64,000 nt of DNA, from contig JAMCUD010000016.1 in the NCBI GenBank assembly GCA_023379355.1, positions 1-64,000 on the forward strand, given 5' to 3'. The stretch is from Thermoplasmatota archaeon. Its GTDB lineage: Archaea > Thermoplasmatota > Thermoplasmata > Thermoplasmatales > Thermoplasmataceae. The notes under the pieces were generated by a model. The model did no database searches. It saw only the letters and a program-made list of their open reading frames with translations, and was not told the DNA's origin. Every line of letters begins with the position of its first letter. The stretch's first letter is position 1. The position numbers and the translations under genes are program-made. Below are positions 17,087 through 27,010 of this stretch, one piece after another.

Positions 17087-17548
17087 ATGGCAGTGAACTC
17101 ACACTTTATCCAGGGCTATATAAGGGAATTCCAGAAGGGAGACCTGTACGAAGTAATGGAGATAGCCCGGCAGTCTTTCTCAGAGTATTATTCATCAAAT
17201 CTGATCATAGACCTCTACAACGCCTGGCCAAAGGCATTCATGGTCTATATCCTTAATGACAGTGTTCAGGGGTTCATCATAGGTTCCAGAAACCATGAGG
17301 GTGAGGCAAGAATTCTTCTGCTGGCCGTGAAAAATGAACTCAGGGGAATGGGCATCGGCAGATCCCTGATGGAGCATTTTGTAAATTTTGCCATTCAGAA
17401 CCATATGATCAGTATTCGGCTGGAAGTGAAGATAGACAATGAAAATGCCATAACCTTTTACAGAAATTTTGGATTTGTTATAACCTCAAGAATAAAGGGA
17501 TATTACAGCGATGCCTCTGATGCATTTACTATGTGGAAGATCATTTAA
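17087..17548 (+). CDS. GNAT N-acetyltransferase (RimI/Ard1-like)
   Basis: 153 residues with the GNAT fold. The acetyl-CoA loop is ELRGMGIGRSLMEH (R/Q-x-x-G-x-G pattern) near 86-99, followed by the conserved RLEVKIDNENAITFYRNFGF of N-terminal acetyltransferases. This points to the RimI/Ard1 group that acetylates protein N-termini, as described for the Thermoplasma homologue next to XPD. TTTTTAATC near 17060 lies about 25 bases before the ATG. It is a monocistronic gene between ClC and the convergent AdoMet synthetase. Confidence 0.88.
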   Translation: MAVNSHFIQGYIREFQKGDLYEVMEIARQSFSEYYSSNLIIDLYNAWPKAFMVYILNDSVQGFIIGSRNHEGEARILLLAVKNELRGMGIGRSLMEHFVNFAIQNHMISIRLEVKIDNENAITFYRNFGFVITSRIKGYYSDASDAFTMWKII

Positions 17549-17642
17549 AACAGCAGGAATAAAGAAAAGTGATCTCTGACAATTTTATTCAAATGCATTA
17601 AGAATATGTGTTCAAAAAATGTAAGGAAAAGCAGAAAGGGGT

Positions 17643-18848
17643 TCAGAAAACCGATACCTTTCCTTCTACAAACATATTTGTCAGGCTGTGAACATTCTTG
17701 ACTCTCTCCTCAGCGAGGTTTCTTATGTTATTCTGGAGCTTTGAAGGGTCAACATTGTCTGCATACATGACCTGAATGCTGGCAACATGTGGGTCATCAA
17801 TCCTTCTACCTATCTGGGATACGATCCTGACATGAACTTCCTCAACATCACCCTGGTGTTCTTTGACAATGTCGTGAGCAATCTGGTTTGAAAGAACATT
17901 GTAAAGTTTACCCACATGAGTGACAGGATTCTTTCCGGCAGCCGCTTCCATACTCATTGGCCTGTAGGGTGTTATAAGGCCGGTTACCCTGTTTCCTCTT
18001 CCCACTGATCCATCATCTCCATTCTCCATGGAAAGACCTGTGACAGTGAGGTAATGCCCAGTTCCTTTTCCTTCCTCTTCATCTGCAGTGTTAATGAATA
18101 TCTTCACTTCTTTGTCAGTAACCTTATGGGCGTTCTTCTGGACAAGTTCCCTGAGTTCCTCCTTTACAGAAAAATACTCCGGGTCTGTCTTTACAAATTT
18201 GTCTACATATGCTGCTGCAATTGTGAGGTTGATCTTGTCTTTGCTCCTGAACCCCATCACTTTGATATCATAGCCGATTGCTGGGAGTTTTGACTTCAGT
18301 TCCTTTCCGTTTATGTAGCGCTCAGTCTCATAAACAAGTCTTTCTGTATCCGTGAATGGCGCAAAGCCAACTCCGAATGAGGTGTCATTGGATCTGAGCT
18401 TTGAGGTATCATATAACTCTGTGAGGTCGACGGAACCATGCCCGATCCTGCAGTCTATCATGGTGTCTGCATCAAGATCAAGGTGCGGGAAATTCTGGCT
18501 GAGGTAATCCCTGGTGGCCTTGATTGCAATTGACTTGAATGGGATCCTGTCGTTGCCAACCTTTGTGGTAGCCCTTCCGCTGAGCAGAATATATGTAGGT
18601 TCCAGTACAAGCCCTCCTCCGAACTTCGGCGCCGACTGTCCTCCGACTATCTCAACCTGATCAGTGTTGTGGTGCAGAATCTTGTTATATTCTTTCAGGT
18701 AATATTTGCTGAGAGCTCTGCTGACAGACTCAGCAACTCCATCCGAAACACTGTCCGGATGTCCTATGCCCTTTCTTTCCACAATCTCAACTTCTCTCTT
18801 TGCTGTCGGTGTCTGTGTGATTTTTTCAACCGCGATATTTCTTTCCAT
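17643..18848 (-). CDS. mat: S-adenosylmethionine synthetase, archaeal type
   Basis: 401 residues, the usual length of archaeal MAT, which is only distantly related to bacterial MetK. It makes AdoMet from methionine and ATP. Seen motifs: ERKGIGHPDSVSDGVAESVS near 25-44, HHNTDQVEIVGGQSAPKFGGG near 60-80, GHGSVDLT, and GRGNRVTGLITPYRPMSMEA. GATTTTAAATC about 28 bases before the ATG is the likely TATA box. It is divergent from purH. The methionine salvage enzyme at 52460 and the MetE-like gene at 48487 would work with it. Confidence 0.96.
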   Translation of the reverse strand: MERNIAVEKITQTPTAKREVEIVERKGIGHPDSVSDGVAESVSRALSKYYLKEYNKILHHNTDQVEIVGGQSAPKFGGGLVLEPTYILLSGRATTKVGNDRIPFKSIAIKATRDYLSQNFPHLDLDADTMIDCRIGHGSVDLTELYDTSKLRSNDTSFGVGFAPFTDTERLVYETERYINGKELKSKLPAIGYDIKVMGFRSKDKINLTIAAAYVDKFVKTDPEYFSVKEELRELVQKNAHKVTDKEVKIFINTADEEEGKGTGHYLTVTGLSMENGDDGSVGRGNRVTGLITPYRPMSMEAAAGKNPVTHVGKLYNVLSNQIAHDIVKEHQGDVEEVHVRIVSQIGRRIDDPHVASIQVMYADNVDPSKLQNNIRNLAEERVKNVHSLTNMFVEGKVSVF

Positions 18849-19018
18849 TATTTTCCTCTTGTTGTTGGGGATTTAAAATCAATCATAAATGTTTTGTATC
18901 ATCCAGCCAGAATTACTGAAAAGCCAGAATAATTACTGCCGATAATTTTTTACACAAAACGGTCTCATTGCATGGGTATTCTGAAAATTGATTTAATAAA
19001 GATGGGCATACCACTTCA

Positions 19019-20521
19019 ATGAACATTCTTGTAAGCGTTACTGATAAGAATGGACTTGCTCCCTTTATCACAGGAATATTGCCAAAGGTTGAAAAGATCT
19101 ACGCAACGGGTTCAACACAAAAATATCTGGTCGATCATGGAATAGATGCCATGAACACCTCAACTCTGACCGGATTTGACGCTCTTCTCGGCGGAAGAGT
19201 TAAGACTCTCCACCCAGCCATATTTGCAGGAATACTTGCCCAGTCAGATGAACAGAGTTCCAAGGAGCTCCAGGAGAAGGGATTCCCTCGGTTTCATCTC
19301 GTCATATGCAATCTCTATCCTTTCCATGAAAAGGCAGCTTCCGGGAATGTCGAGGAAATGGTGGAAAATATCGACATTGGCGGGGTTTCATTAATCAGGG
19401 CTGCAGCCAAGAATTTTTCAGAGGTCATTATCGCCTCAGACCCATCGGATTACATTGGCATCTCCGAGGAACTGAATCAGACGGGACAGGTGTCAATGGA
19501 GTCAAGAAAGAGGCTTGCCCTGAAGGCTTTCAGGCGCATGGCCATTTATGATATTGAGATTTACCAGAAGCTCTATGAAACCTTTTACAACTCCGTACCA
19601 AAAACTCTCTTTAAGATCGGGTTTGAAGGTAAGGAACTTAGGTATGGAGAGAACCCCCAGCAGAGAGGCTTCATATTTTCAGATGGAACAAGCATGGGTA
19701 TAGCAAATGCCACCATAATACAGGGCAAGGAGCTTTCCTACAACAATCTTATGGATTCAGATTCTGCATACGAAACAGTACTGGAGTTTCAGGAACCCAC
19801 TGCAGTTGTGATAAAACATAATACCCCATGCGGTGTAGCCTCCGCCCCATCCCTTCATGAAGCCCTCAGGAAGGCAATCGATGCAGATTCCGAGTCAGCT
19901 TACGGATCTGTAATAGCACTGAATGGCGAGTTCGACGCAGAATGTTTCAGGGAATTCTCAAAATTGTTCGTTGAGGTAATAATTGCGCCTTCATACTCCC
20001 AGGAAGCACTGGAAATGCTGAAAAAGAAGAAGAACCTCAGGGTCCTCCAGGTGAGAATGTCACATGATGAGTCCCTGAGAATCCGTTCCATATCAAATGG
20101 ACTGCTCGCACAGGAAAGACTTAATTCCAGCCATGGACCGCTGGAACTGAAATCCGGAGATTACCCGGATGCTGAAACCCTCAAGGATCTGGAATTTGCA
20201 TGGAAGGTCGTAGCCCACTGCAGAAGCAACGCGATCGTGATTGCCTCACACGGGCAGACCTTAGGAATAGGTGCAGGCCAGACATCAAGGGTCGGTGCCA
20301 TGAGGATTGCCCTGGAAAGGGCAGGGGACAAAAGCAGGAACGCTGTCCTCGCATCGGACGCCTTTTTTCCCTTCTATGATAATGTAGAAATCGCAGGTCA
20401 GGCAGGCGTCTCCCACATCATACAACCTGGGGGGTCAATAAGAGACCAGGAAGTTATCGAAAAGGCCCAGGAACTCGGCATAACCATGCTCTTCACGTCC
20501 ACAAGGGTATTCCTTCACTGA
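19019..20521 (+). CDS. purH: Bifunctional PurH (AICAR formyltransferase / IMP cyclohydrolase)
   Basis: 500 residues, full bifunctional length. It catalyses the last two steps of IMP synthesis using 10-formyl-tetrahydrofolate. The N-terminal IMP cyclohydrolase domain shows YATGSTQKYL, GGRVKTLHP and DIGGVSLIRAAAKN; the C-terminal transferase shows RYGENPQQRG, KHNTPCGVA and GAGQTSRVGA. Many archaea use other enzymes here, but folate-using Thermoplasmata have this form. It fits the presence of formiminotransferase/cyclodeaminase genes at 27011-28536. ATTTAATAAAG about 25 bases upstream is the TATA box. It ends directly against the convergent protease gene. Confidence 0.96.
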   Translation: MNILVSVTDKNGLAPFITGILPKVEKIYATGSTQKYLVDHGIDAMNTSTLTGFDALLGGRVKTLHPAIFAGILAQSDEQSSKELQEKGFPRFHLVICNLYPFHEKAASGNVEEMVENIDIGGVSLIRAAAKNFSEVIIASDPSDYIGISEELNQTGQVSMESRKRLALKAFRRMAIYDIEIYQKLYETFYNSVPKTLFKIGFEGKELRYGENPQQRGFIFSDGTSMGIANATIIQGKELSYNNLMDSDSAYETVLEFQEPTAVVIKHNTPCGVASAPSLHEALRKAIDADSESAYGSVIALNGEFDAECFREFSKLFVEVIIAPSYSQEALEMLKKKKNLRVLQVRMSHDESLRIRSISNGLLAQERLNSSHGPLELKSGDYPDAETLKDLEFAWKVVAHCRSNAIVIASHGQTLGIGAGQTSRVGAMRIALERAGDKSRNAVLASDAFFPFYDNVEIAGQAGVSHIIQPGGSIRDQEVIEKAQELGITMLFTSTRVFLH

Positions 20522-21406
20522 TCAGTGAATCGTCATAATTGCAAAGGCAAGAAGAAATCCCCCGATGGCGCCGGAATTGATCAGCGGCAGGCCCGGAGCA
20601 GGCCTTGAGGAGATGCCGAAGAAGAGTATGATCATTCCTATGGCAGCTCCAATTATGGGAAGTCCGATGAAGAGCAAAGGGCGAGAAGGCTGGAAAAGAG
20701 CCGATGAGACAACCATTATTGCGGGGAAAACTGTGTCACCAAATCCAAGGGCAATCACATCACCCCTGCTCCCCGTCTCTCTGGGTTCAAAAGTTAGATT
20801 ATCTGCAGACGCCCCCTTTCTTGTTGGATAAACAAAAAGCATGGGAAGTCTCTGTTCCACAGAAATTTTTGCAAGGCTGATCATGTGTTTTGTCCTGTAG
20901 ACCGATATATAGTCATAAAGGGCAAATACAGCCAGAAAGACCACAGAAGCCCAGACACCTATTACCTCCGCCCATATGGAGGCAACACCGGCAGTCATTA
21001 TGAATCCAACAATGTTGGTGATATACCACCTCTGATATTTTATCATCAGAAAGGCCAGCAATACAGCAGGTGCTATGGATATTATGTAGTACTGGAGCAG
21101 CGTATCCGCTATATAAAGCCCCAGAATGCTGAAAACGTAGTAGACAACGAAAGCGGAAACAGCGATGAAGAAATATCTGATAACATTGGCTCCTCTTCTC
21201 CTTCCAATATATATTATGGCAATGGAGAAGACAACGGCTGCAATAAGATAGTAGATTATATATCCGAATCCACTCGTCGGGGATGGGCTAGGGGGGCCAC
21301 TTGGAATTGATGTTATCGTTTCAGATATGAAGATGGCCAGGAGGGAAGCAAACACGAACGTTGAAATGAGGAGTATCTCAGGAAGCGTGTTTATTCTTTG
21401 ACTCAT
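20522..21406 (-). CDS. Presenilin-like intramembrane aspartyl protease (PSH, A22)
   Basis: 294 residues with about nine membrane spans. The two catalytic aspartates of the presenilin/signal peptide peptidase family are present: FALYDY (Tyr164-Asp165) and LGFGDTV (Asp224, G-x-G-D motif), plus a PxLP element in RPAPGLPL (269-274), slightly changed from the canonical PALP. Such enzymes cut membrane-embedded helices. The outside loop at 31-46 is Ser/Pro-rich. The start overlaps the end of topA by 29 bases, so it is translated from the same mRNA. Substrates are unknown. Confidence 0.85.
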   Translation of the reverse strand: MSQRINTLPEILLISTFVFASLLAIFISETITSIPSGPPSPSPTSGFGYIIYYLIAAVVFSIAIIYIGRRRGANVIRYFFIAVSAFVVYYVFSILGLYIADTLLQYYIISIAPAVLLAFLMIKYQRWYITNIVGFIMTAGVASIWAEVIGVWASVVFLAVFALYDYISVYRTKHMISLAKISVEQRLPMLFVYPTRKGASADNLTFEPRETGSRGDVIALGFGDTVFPAIMVVSSALFQPSRPLLFIGLPIIGAAIGMIILFFGISSRPAPGLPLINSGAIGGFLLAFAIMTIH

Positions 21407-23705
21407 TTTTCTTTACCTTTCTGTGGTTGAATCCACAGTCCATTTTGGGGCAGAACTTCCACACGCCTTTTCCTCTAGTTGCGCTGAGTATGGGGGATCC
21501 GCACTCCGGGCATTTGTCCCCCGTTGAACGAAGGTAGCCCATCTGAGGCAGTGGATATGTCTGATTACATTCCGGATAATTGGCACAACCTATGAATCTT
21601 TTTCCAAATCTGGATTGCCTGACGATCAGATTTCCGCCATCCTTCGGGCATGTGCCAATGGTATCTCTTGACTGGTTGTATTCGCACTTGGGATCGATGC
21701 ATCTGGTTTCTGGGGACTGCCCTCTTCTTATTATCTTTACCATAGGGAGGCCGCATTTCTCACACCTGGTATCCATTATCTGAGGCAAGCCTACAAGTTT
21801 TATGGGAAAATCTATCCTGCAACCTTCTGTCGCACACTTGAGTCTTCCGGAATCGCGATATCTGATCATCAGGATATCAGTGCCATGTTCAGGGCATTTC
21901 CCGACAGCCGTTCCCCTTTTGAGGGCGCTTTGGATTGTTTCTCCTATCTCTGTCTCCCTGTCCTTGAACTCTATCAGTACAGAGGAAAGCATTTCCCTTG
22001 AAATCCTTACGACCTGATCCTTCTGCATCCTGCTTGCGGCAATCTCGTCCATGTCTTCCTCCAGTTTAGCAGTCATATCCGGTTCGGTTATTCCTGATTT
22101 AACCTTGAGGAGTGCATCGATCAACCCCTTTCCCAGCTCGGTGGGCCTGACAGGATTCCCCTCTATATAGCCACGTTCCTGGAGTTTCCCGATGATGTCA
22201 TGCCTGGTGCTCTTGGTTCCCAGTTTGAGCTCCTCCATCCTTTTGATCAGGGATGCAAGGTCAAATCTCCTGGGAGGTTTGGTCTCTTCAGTGAGAAGGT
22301 CCCACTTTCTGCCTTTCAGGGAATCCCTTTCCTTCATTTCAGGGATGTTCACTTCGTTGACATTTCTATACGGATATAATTCAAGCCAGCCTGGATCTAG
22401 CACCCTTAGACCTGGTGCAATGAAGTCGTTTCCATTCACATCAATCAGGGCGGTAGCGATCTCCCTCCTGCCTGGCCTGTAAAGGGTAGCGAGAAATCTT
22501 CGAACGACCAGTTCGTACACTTTGAGAAAATCACCCTTCAGGGTTCCGTCTTTAGCTGCGGACACAGGGTAAATTGGTGGGTGATCTGTAGTTTCAGTGC
22601 GCCCTCTTGAAGGCCTGATTGTCTCCTGGCTGATCACCTTTTCCACATCCGCCTTGAACTGGGTGGAAAGAAGTTTTTCCAGGACTCCCTTGAGGTATAT
22701 TGACCTCTGGTAGACCGTGTTATCTGTTCTCGGGTAGCTTATGTAACCTCTGGTGTAAAGGGATTCAGCGATCTTCATTGCCTTCGCAGGATGAATACCT
22801 ATTCTTGAAGCCTCCCTGAGAAATTCAGTGGTGTTGAATGGTATGGGTTTAGGTATTGGCTCTTCCTTCCTCTCAAATGATTTCACCTTTCCATCTTTTC
22901 CATTCACAGAGGAAAATATTTCGTCTGCTTTGCCCTTATCCCAGATCTGGTCTTCTTTGTAGCCAGCGACAAAATCTTTTCCCTTGTTGAACGTTATATT
23001 TATTTTCCAGTATGGAACCGGTTTGAATTCCTGAATTTCATTCTCCCTCCTAACCACTATGGCAAGAGTTGGGGTCTGAACTCTTCCCACGCTTAGAAAA
23101 TTCTTACCAAGCCTCTTGGATGCCAGTGAGAAGAACCTGGTCAGAGCTGCACCCCAGATCAGGTCGATCTCCTCCCTTGCAGAGGCAGAGTCTGCAAGGT
23201 TTACATCTATTCCGGATGGCGTAGAAAAAGCGTTTCGGACATCCTCCCCTGTCAGAGAGCTGAATCTTGCCCTGAGAATTTCAGGTTTCTTCCTGGTTTT
23301 ATTGAGAACATTCTCTCTGATTATGTCAAGCGCTTCAACACCAATTAATTCTCCCTCCCTGTCAAAGTCAGTTGCAACTATTATGCGTTCAGAAAATCCT
23401 GAAAGCGAGACCAGGGAGTTGAATGCGCTCCTGTTCTTCACCCTCTTTATTATCTTTGAAAATGTAAGTTCCTGAAGATCCGAACCCTTCCAGTCCTTAA
23501 ATTCGGAAGGAAAGTCAATCTCGATGATGTGTCCGCTGAGGGGAATGACATATGTATGCTCAGATTTCTCTCCATACTCGATAAAATTCAGCCCCTTTGT
23601 CCGTTTCTGTTTGGAGGTCCCTTCTGAAAGGATGTATGCGATCCTTCTCGCCGCATCCGCTTTTTCCGTTATTATTATGTTTCTTGCGGTTTCCGTCTCA
23701 TTCAA
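21378..23705 (-). CDS. topA: DNA topoisomerase I (type IA) with zinc-ribbon tail
   Basis: 775 residues. The Toprim domain has ITEKADAARR (13-21) and ATDFDREGEL (111-120); the active-site Tyr324 lies in YISYPRTD. It relaxes negative supercoils by single-strand passage. The C-terminal third has four Cys4 zinc-ribbon repeats, beginning CPEHGTD, CEKCGLP, CPKDGGN and CPECGSP. Reading continues 29 bases into the presenilin-like gene, so the two are coupled. A frame shared by a topoisomerase and a membrane protease is odd but may only reflect genome compaction. Confidence 0.95.
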   Translation of the reverse strand: MNETETARNIIITEKADAARRIAYILSEGTSKQKRTKGLNFIEYGEKSEHTYVIPLSGHIIEIDFPSEFKDWKGSDLQELTFSKIIKRVKNRSAFNSLVSLSGFSERIIVATDFDREGELIGVEALDIIRENVLNKTRKKPEILRARFSSLTGEDVRNAFSTPSGIDVNLADSASAREEIDLIWGAALTRFFSLASKRLGKNFLSVGRVQTPTLAIVVRRENEIQEFKPVPYWKINITFNKGKDFVAGYKEDQIWDKGKADEIFSSVNGKDGKVKSFERKEEPIPKPIPFNTTEFLREASRIGIHPAKAMKIAESLYTRGYISYPRTDNTVYQRSIYLKGVLEKLLSTQFKADVEKVISQETIRPSRGRTETTDHPPIYPVSAAKDGTLKGDFLKVYELVVRRFLATLYRPGRREIATALIDVNGNDFIAPGLRVLDPGWLELYPYRNVNEVNIPEMKERDSLKGRKWDLLTEETKPPRRFDLASLIKRMEELKLGTKSTRHDIIGKLQERGYIEGNPVRPTELGKGLIDALLKVKSGITEPDMTAKLEEDMDEIAASRMQKDQVVRISREMLSSVLIEFKDRETEIGETIQSALKRGTAVGKCPEHGTDILMIRYRDSGRLKCATEGCRIDFPIKLVGLPQIMDTRCEKCGLPMVKIIRRGQSPETRCIDPKCEYNQSRDTIGTCPKDGGNLIVRQSRFGKRFIGCANYPECNQTYPLPQMGYLRSTGDKCPECGSPILSATRGKGVWKFCPKMDCGFNHRKVKKNESKNKHAS

Positions 23706-23790
23706 TACAAACTACCCTTTGAAATCCATGAAGGGTTTCGGAGTGAACATAATAAGGTCAGGTTATTAATGCTTAACTCATCCGGAAGGG

Positions 23791-24366
23791 TTGAGGAATT
23801 ATAACATAGGGGGTGTGGAAGTTTTTATGGAGCCATGCAGAGGAGTATATGACCCCTCCGACGACACCTTTCTGGTAATGAAACATGCCCAACCTCATGG
23901 GACCATTCTGGAGATGGGTACTGGCTCCGGAATTATCTCCATATATTTCTCCCTGAAGGGATTTGACGTTCTGGGAGTGGATATAAACCCTCATGCTGTG
24001 GAGTGTGCAAAATCAAATGCCAGCATGAACAGGTGCGGGGCTATGTTCAGACAGAGTGACCTCTTTGCAGTGGTGCCTGAAAGCTTTGACACCATAATGT
24101 TCAACCCTCCATATCTCCCGACGGAGGATAATTTCCAGGGAAGCGAACAGTGGGACGGTGGCTCAGATGGATTTCTGGTGATCAGGCCATTTCTTCATAA
24201 GGTTACAGATCACCTCCGATCTGGCGGAAATGTATTCCTTGTTCTCTCCTCATTCACAGAAATTGACAGCCTTATTCAGGAGTTCAGCAGGCTTTCATTC
24301 GAAAAAGTCAGTTCAGTATCTTTCCCCTTTGAAACACTTTCACTCTATCGAATCGGAAGAACCTGA
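23791..24366 (+). CDS. HemK/PrmC-like methyltransferase (release-factor type)
   Basis: 191 residues from TTG 23791; GTG 23815 is an alternative. AdoMet-binding EMGTGSGIISI near 51-61, VDINPHAVECAK, and the NPPYLP motif that holds a glutamine amide for methylation. Preceding VYDPSDDTFLV is typical of the archaeal/eukaryotic Mtq2 group, which methylates the GGQ glutamine of aRF1, so this is the most likely substrate. It is divergent from topA, with less than 90 bases between them. Confidence 0.85.
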   Translation: MRNYNIGGVEVFMEPCRGVYDPSDDTFLVMKHAQPHGTILEMGTGSGIISIYFSLKGFDVLGVDINPHAVECAKSNASMNRCGAMFRQSDLFAVVPESFDTIMFNPPYLPTEDNFQGSEQWDGGSDGFLVIRPFLHKVTDHLRSGGNVFLVLSSFTEIDSLIQEFSRLSFEKVSSVSFPFETLSLYRIGRT

Positions 24367-24421
24367 CAATGTATTTTACAGGATAGGTGTTTTTATTCAC
24401 TCAGTTAATACGCCATGAAAG

Positions 24422-25510
24422 ATGCCCACCATTCAGGAGAGAATCAAGGAGATAGAGGAGGAACTCAAAAAAACAGAATACAATAAGGCGACACAGAAGC
24501 ACATAGGCATCCTAAAGGCAAAACTCTCCAGGCTGGAGGGAGACCTCCTGTCACAGAAGAAAGGTGGCGGGGGCGAGGGATTTTCAATTCCCAAAAGCGG
24601 TGATGCAACTGTTGCTCTGGTTGGTTACCCCAATGTTGGAAAGAGCAGTATTCTCAATGCCCTTACCGACCAGACCAGTGAAATCGGGAATTTTGCCTTC
24701 ACCACTCTTAAGGCCATACCTGGAACCCTGAACTATAAGGGAGCACAGATACAGATCCTCGATTTGCCGGGAATAATTGAGAATGCGAGCAAAGGATCAG
24801 GGAGAGGCAGGGAGGTCCTGAGCATGGTCAGGAACGCTGACCTTGTGCTGATTGTGACAGATGTGAAGGCCAAGGGCATCGAGAGGATCATTTTTGAACT
24901 GCACAGAGCAGGAATAGTGTTGAACAGGAGAAAGCGAAACATAGGCATTCACAAGAACAACACCGGTGGAATAAGGATTCAGAAGCCCAGAAACATAGAG
25001 GTTGATGAGGCTCAGATTAAGGACATACTGGGAGAATTCAGAATAACAAACTGTGATCTCTACATAAGGGAATACATTGACGCAGACGATCTTATTGATT
25101 TCCTGAGGGGGAATATAATCTATGCCAAGGGTATTTTCGTAATCAACAAAATAGATCTCCCCCACACTGTGGAGGATATCGAATATGTTACCAGATTAGG
25201 CAAGACCGCAAAGGTTTCCGCATCGTCTGGAACAGGTATAGAGGATCTTAAGGAGATGATTTACGAGGATCTGGAACTAATACGGGTTTACCTCAGGGAA
25301 AAATCCGGTGAAATTGACTTTGAAAGGCCAATGGTGCTTCACAAGGGAACCATTGTGAGGGAAGTTGTAAGGAAAATAAGCAGGGAGATGCTTTCATCTT
25401 TCAGATATGCAATCATCAGCGGACCTGCAAGGAAACAGTCGGAACTGAGGGTTGGTCTGAACTATGAACTCTTCGATCAGGACGTTATAACAATAATAAG
25501 CAAGAACTGA
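24422..25510 (+). CDS. DRG-type GTPase (Obg superfamily) with TGS domain
   Basis: 362 residues in the order of DRG/Rbg proteins: an N-terminal charged helix region (1-45), glycine-rich KKGGGGEGF, a G domain with GYPNVGKSS (G1), FTTLKAIPG (G2), DLPGIIE (G3) and NKID (G4), and a C-terminal TGS domain. DRGs are ribosome-linked GTPases of archaea and eukaryotes. It is followed 5 bases later by acylphosphatase, so the two form an operon. Confidence 0.93.
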   Translation: MPTIQERIKEIEEELKKTEYNKATQKHIGILKAKLSRLEGDLLSQKKGGGGEGFSIPKSGDATVALVGYPNVGKSSILNALTDQTSEIGNFAFTTLKAIPGTLNYKGAQIQILDLPGIIENASKGSGRGREVLSMVRNADLVLIVTDVKAKGIERIIFELHRAGIVLNRRKRNIGIHKNNTGGIRIQKPRNIEVDEAQIKDILGEFRITNCDLYIREYIDADDLIDFLRGNIIYAKGIFVINKIDLPHTVEDIEYVTRLGKTAKVSASSGTGIEDLKEMIYEDLELIRVYLREKSGEIDFERPMVLHKGTIVREVVRKISREMLSSFRYAIISGPARKQSELRVGLNYELFDQDVITIISKN

Positions 25511-25515
25511 GAAAG

Positions 25516-25785
25516 ATGAAAACCATACACGTAATATTCAGGGGAGAGGTGCAGGGTGTCGGTTTCAGGAAACGGTTTGCTAAACTTGCCACTCACAAGG
25601 GAATCAGAGGCTGGGTGAAAAATATGGATAACGGAACTGTAGAGGCAGATCTTCAGGGTGAGGATACCGCAGTGATGAGGTGTATTGAGGCTGCAGGGAA
25701 GCTATCAGGTTCTGTCAGGGTACATAGTGCAGAGTCAGAGATCACTGATGAAGAAGAATATCCAGATTTCAGAATAATCAGATGA
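25516..25785 (+). CDS. acyP: Acylphosphatase
   Basis: 89 residues, normal for this small ferredoxin-like enzyme that hydrolyses acyl phosphates. The catalytic Arg lies in GEVQGVGFRKR (Arg18) and the catalytic Asn in GWVKNMDNG (Asn36). It begins 5 bases after the GTPase stop codon and ends directly against the convergent threonine dehydratase. Confidence 0.95.
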   Translation: MKTIHVIFRGEVQGVGFRKRFAKLATHKGIRGWVKNMDNGTVEADLQGEDTAVMRCIEAAGKLSGSVRVHSAESEITDEEEYPDFRIIR

Positions 25786-27009
25786 TCATTTCAGAACCTT
25801 ATACTTGAAACCCAGATTCGCAATCTTATCAAGCATTGTCTTCAGATGATCCTGATTTCTCACATTAACTGAGAATGTAATTGTCTGAAATCCGACCGGA
25901 GTGTCTTCTGAAAGGTTGTCCACCTCAGCATGGAAAACATTCCCCCCGCATTCTGAGATTATTGTTGATATCTTCTTCAAAGTGCCTGGCCTGTCAGGTA
26001 TCTTGAACTCAAGCCTGACAAGTTTGGATTCAAGCTCCATGGACTTGAAAATGATCTTGGATAGCAAGAGGAAATTTATGTTTCCTCCAGAAAGAACTAC
26101 AACAACTTTTTTCCCCCTGACATCTATTTTTCCTTCCATCAGGGCCGCTATGCCGGCAGCACCTGAAGGTTCAACAAGTGTTTTGTTTCGCTCCAGCAGT
26201 TTGTAGATTGCAAGGGCAATGCTTTCGTCACTCACTGTAACTATGTCATCGAGGTATTTTGAACATATCTCAAGAGTCAGCTGACCAGGATATTTAACCG
26301 ATATCCCGTCTGCAATGCTTTCACCGCTTGTATGGGGTATTATCCTTCCTGCCTCAATTGATTTCTTCATGGAATCAGAGAGCTCAGATTCAACACCTAT
26401 CATCCTTATGGATGGATTCAGTGACTTCAGTGCTGTGGCGACACCTGACATCAATCCGCCTCCACCCACGGGAACTATAACCAGGTCAGCGTCAGGCAGG
26501 TCTTCAAATATTTCAAGCCCAACGGTTCCCTGTCCGGAGATTATGTATGGGCAGTTGAATGCTTCAATGAAGGTTCTTTTCTCCTCTTTCCTCAATTCCT
26601 CGGCCTTCTCCCTTGCATCGCTATAGTCAGATCCCCAAAGAACAACCTCGGCGCCATAATCGGTCACTGCGTTCACCTTCGCGGGTACGGAATATTCCGG
26701 CATCACTATTTTCGCCTTAACGCCGTTGATCATGGCCGCATATGCAACCCCCTGGGCATGATTCCCGGAACTGGCAGTTATAACCCCGGATCGTCTCTCA
26801 TCAGGTGTCAGTTTTGACATTCTGAAAATCGCTCCTCTGCTCTTGAAAGAACCAGTTTTCTGATGGTTTTCCATCTTGAGGTAGAGCTCACAGCCAAACA
26901 TCCTGCTCAGCGTGGTGCTCTTTCTCAGCTCAGTTCTGTTAATCTTCCCTTCCAGGTAATGCTGCGCCTCTCTGATCAGTTCCAGGTCTGGCAACGGAGT
27001 ATCGGGCAC
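25786..27009 (-). CDS. ilvA: Threonine dehydratase with ACT domain
   Basis: 407 residues. PLP-binding Lys56 in NHQKTGSFKSRGA, the substrate loop SSGNHAQGVA, and the glycine-rich phosphate loop PVGGGGLMSG. The C-terminal 75 residues (LEFKIDRPGTL-type, here LEFKIPDRPGTL) form an ACT regulatory domain. It deaminates threonine to 2-oxobutyrate, in isoleucine synthesis or catabolism. It is shorter than E. coli IlvA, with one ACT unit, as in biodegradative and archaeal forms. Only one base separates it from the cyclodeaminase stop codon of its upstream neighbour, so it belongs to the same operon. Confidence 0.93.
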   Translation of the reverse strand: MPDTPLPDLELIREAQHYLEGKINRTELRKSTTLSRMFGCELYLKMENHQKTGSFKSRGAIFRMSKLTPDERRSGVITASSGNHAQGVAYAAMINGVKAKIVMPEYSVPAKVNAVTDYGAEVVLWGSDYSDAREKAEELRKEEKRTFIEAFNCPYIISGQGTVGLEIFEDLPDADLVIVPVGGGGLMSGVATALKSLNPSIRMIGVESELSDSMKKSIEAGRIIPHTSGESIADGISVKYPGQLTLEICSKYLDDIVTVSDESIALAIYKLLERNKTLVEPSGAAGIAALMEGKIDVRGKKVVVVLSGGNINFLLLSKIIFKSMELESKLVRLEFKIPDRPGTLKKISTIISECGGNVFHAEVDNLSEDTPVGFQTITFSVNVRNQDHLKTMLDKIANLGFKYKVLK

Positions 27010-27010
27010 T

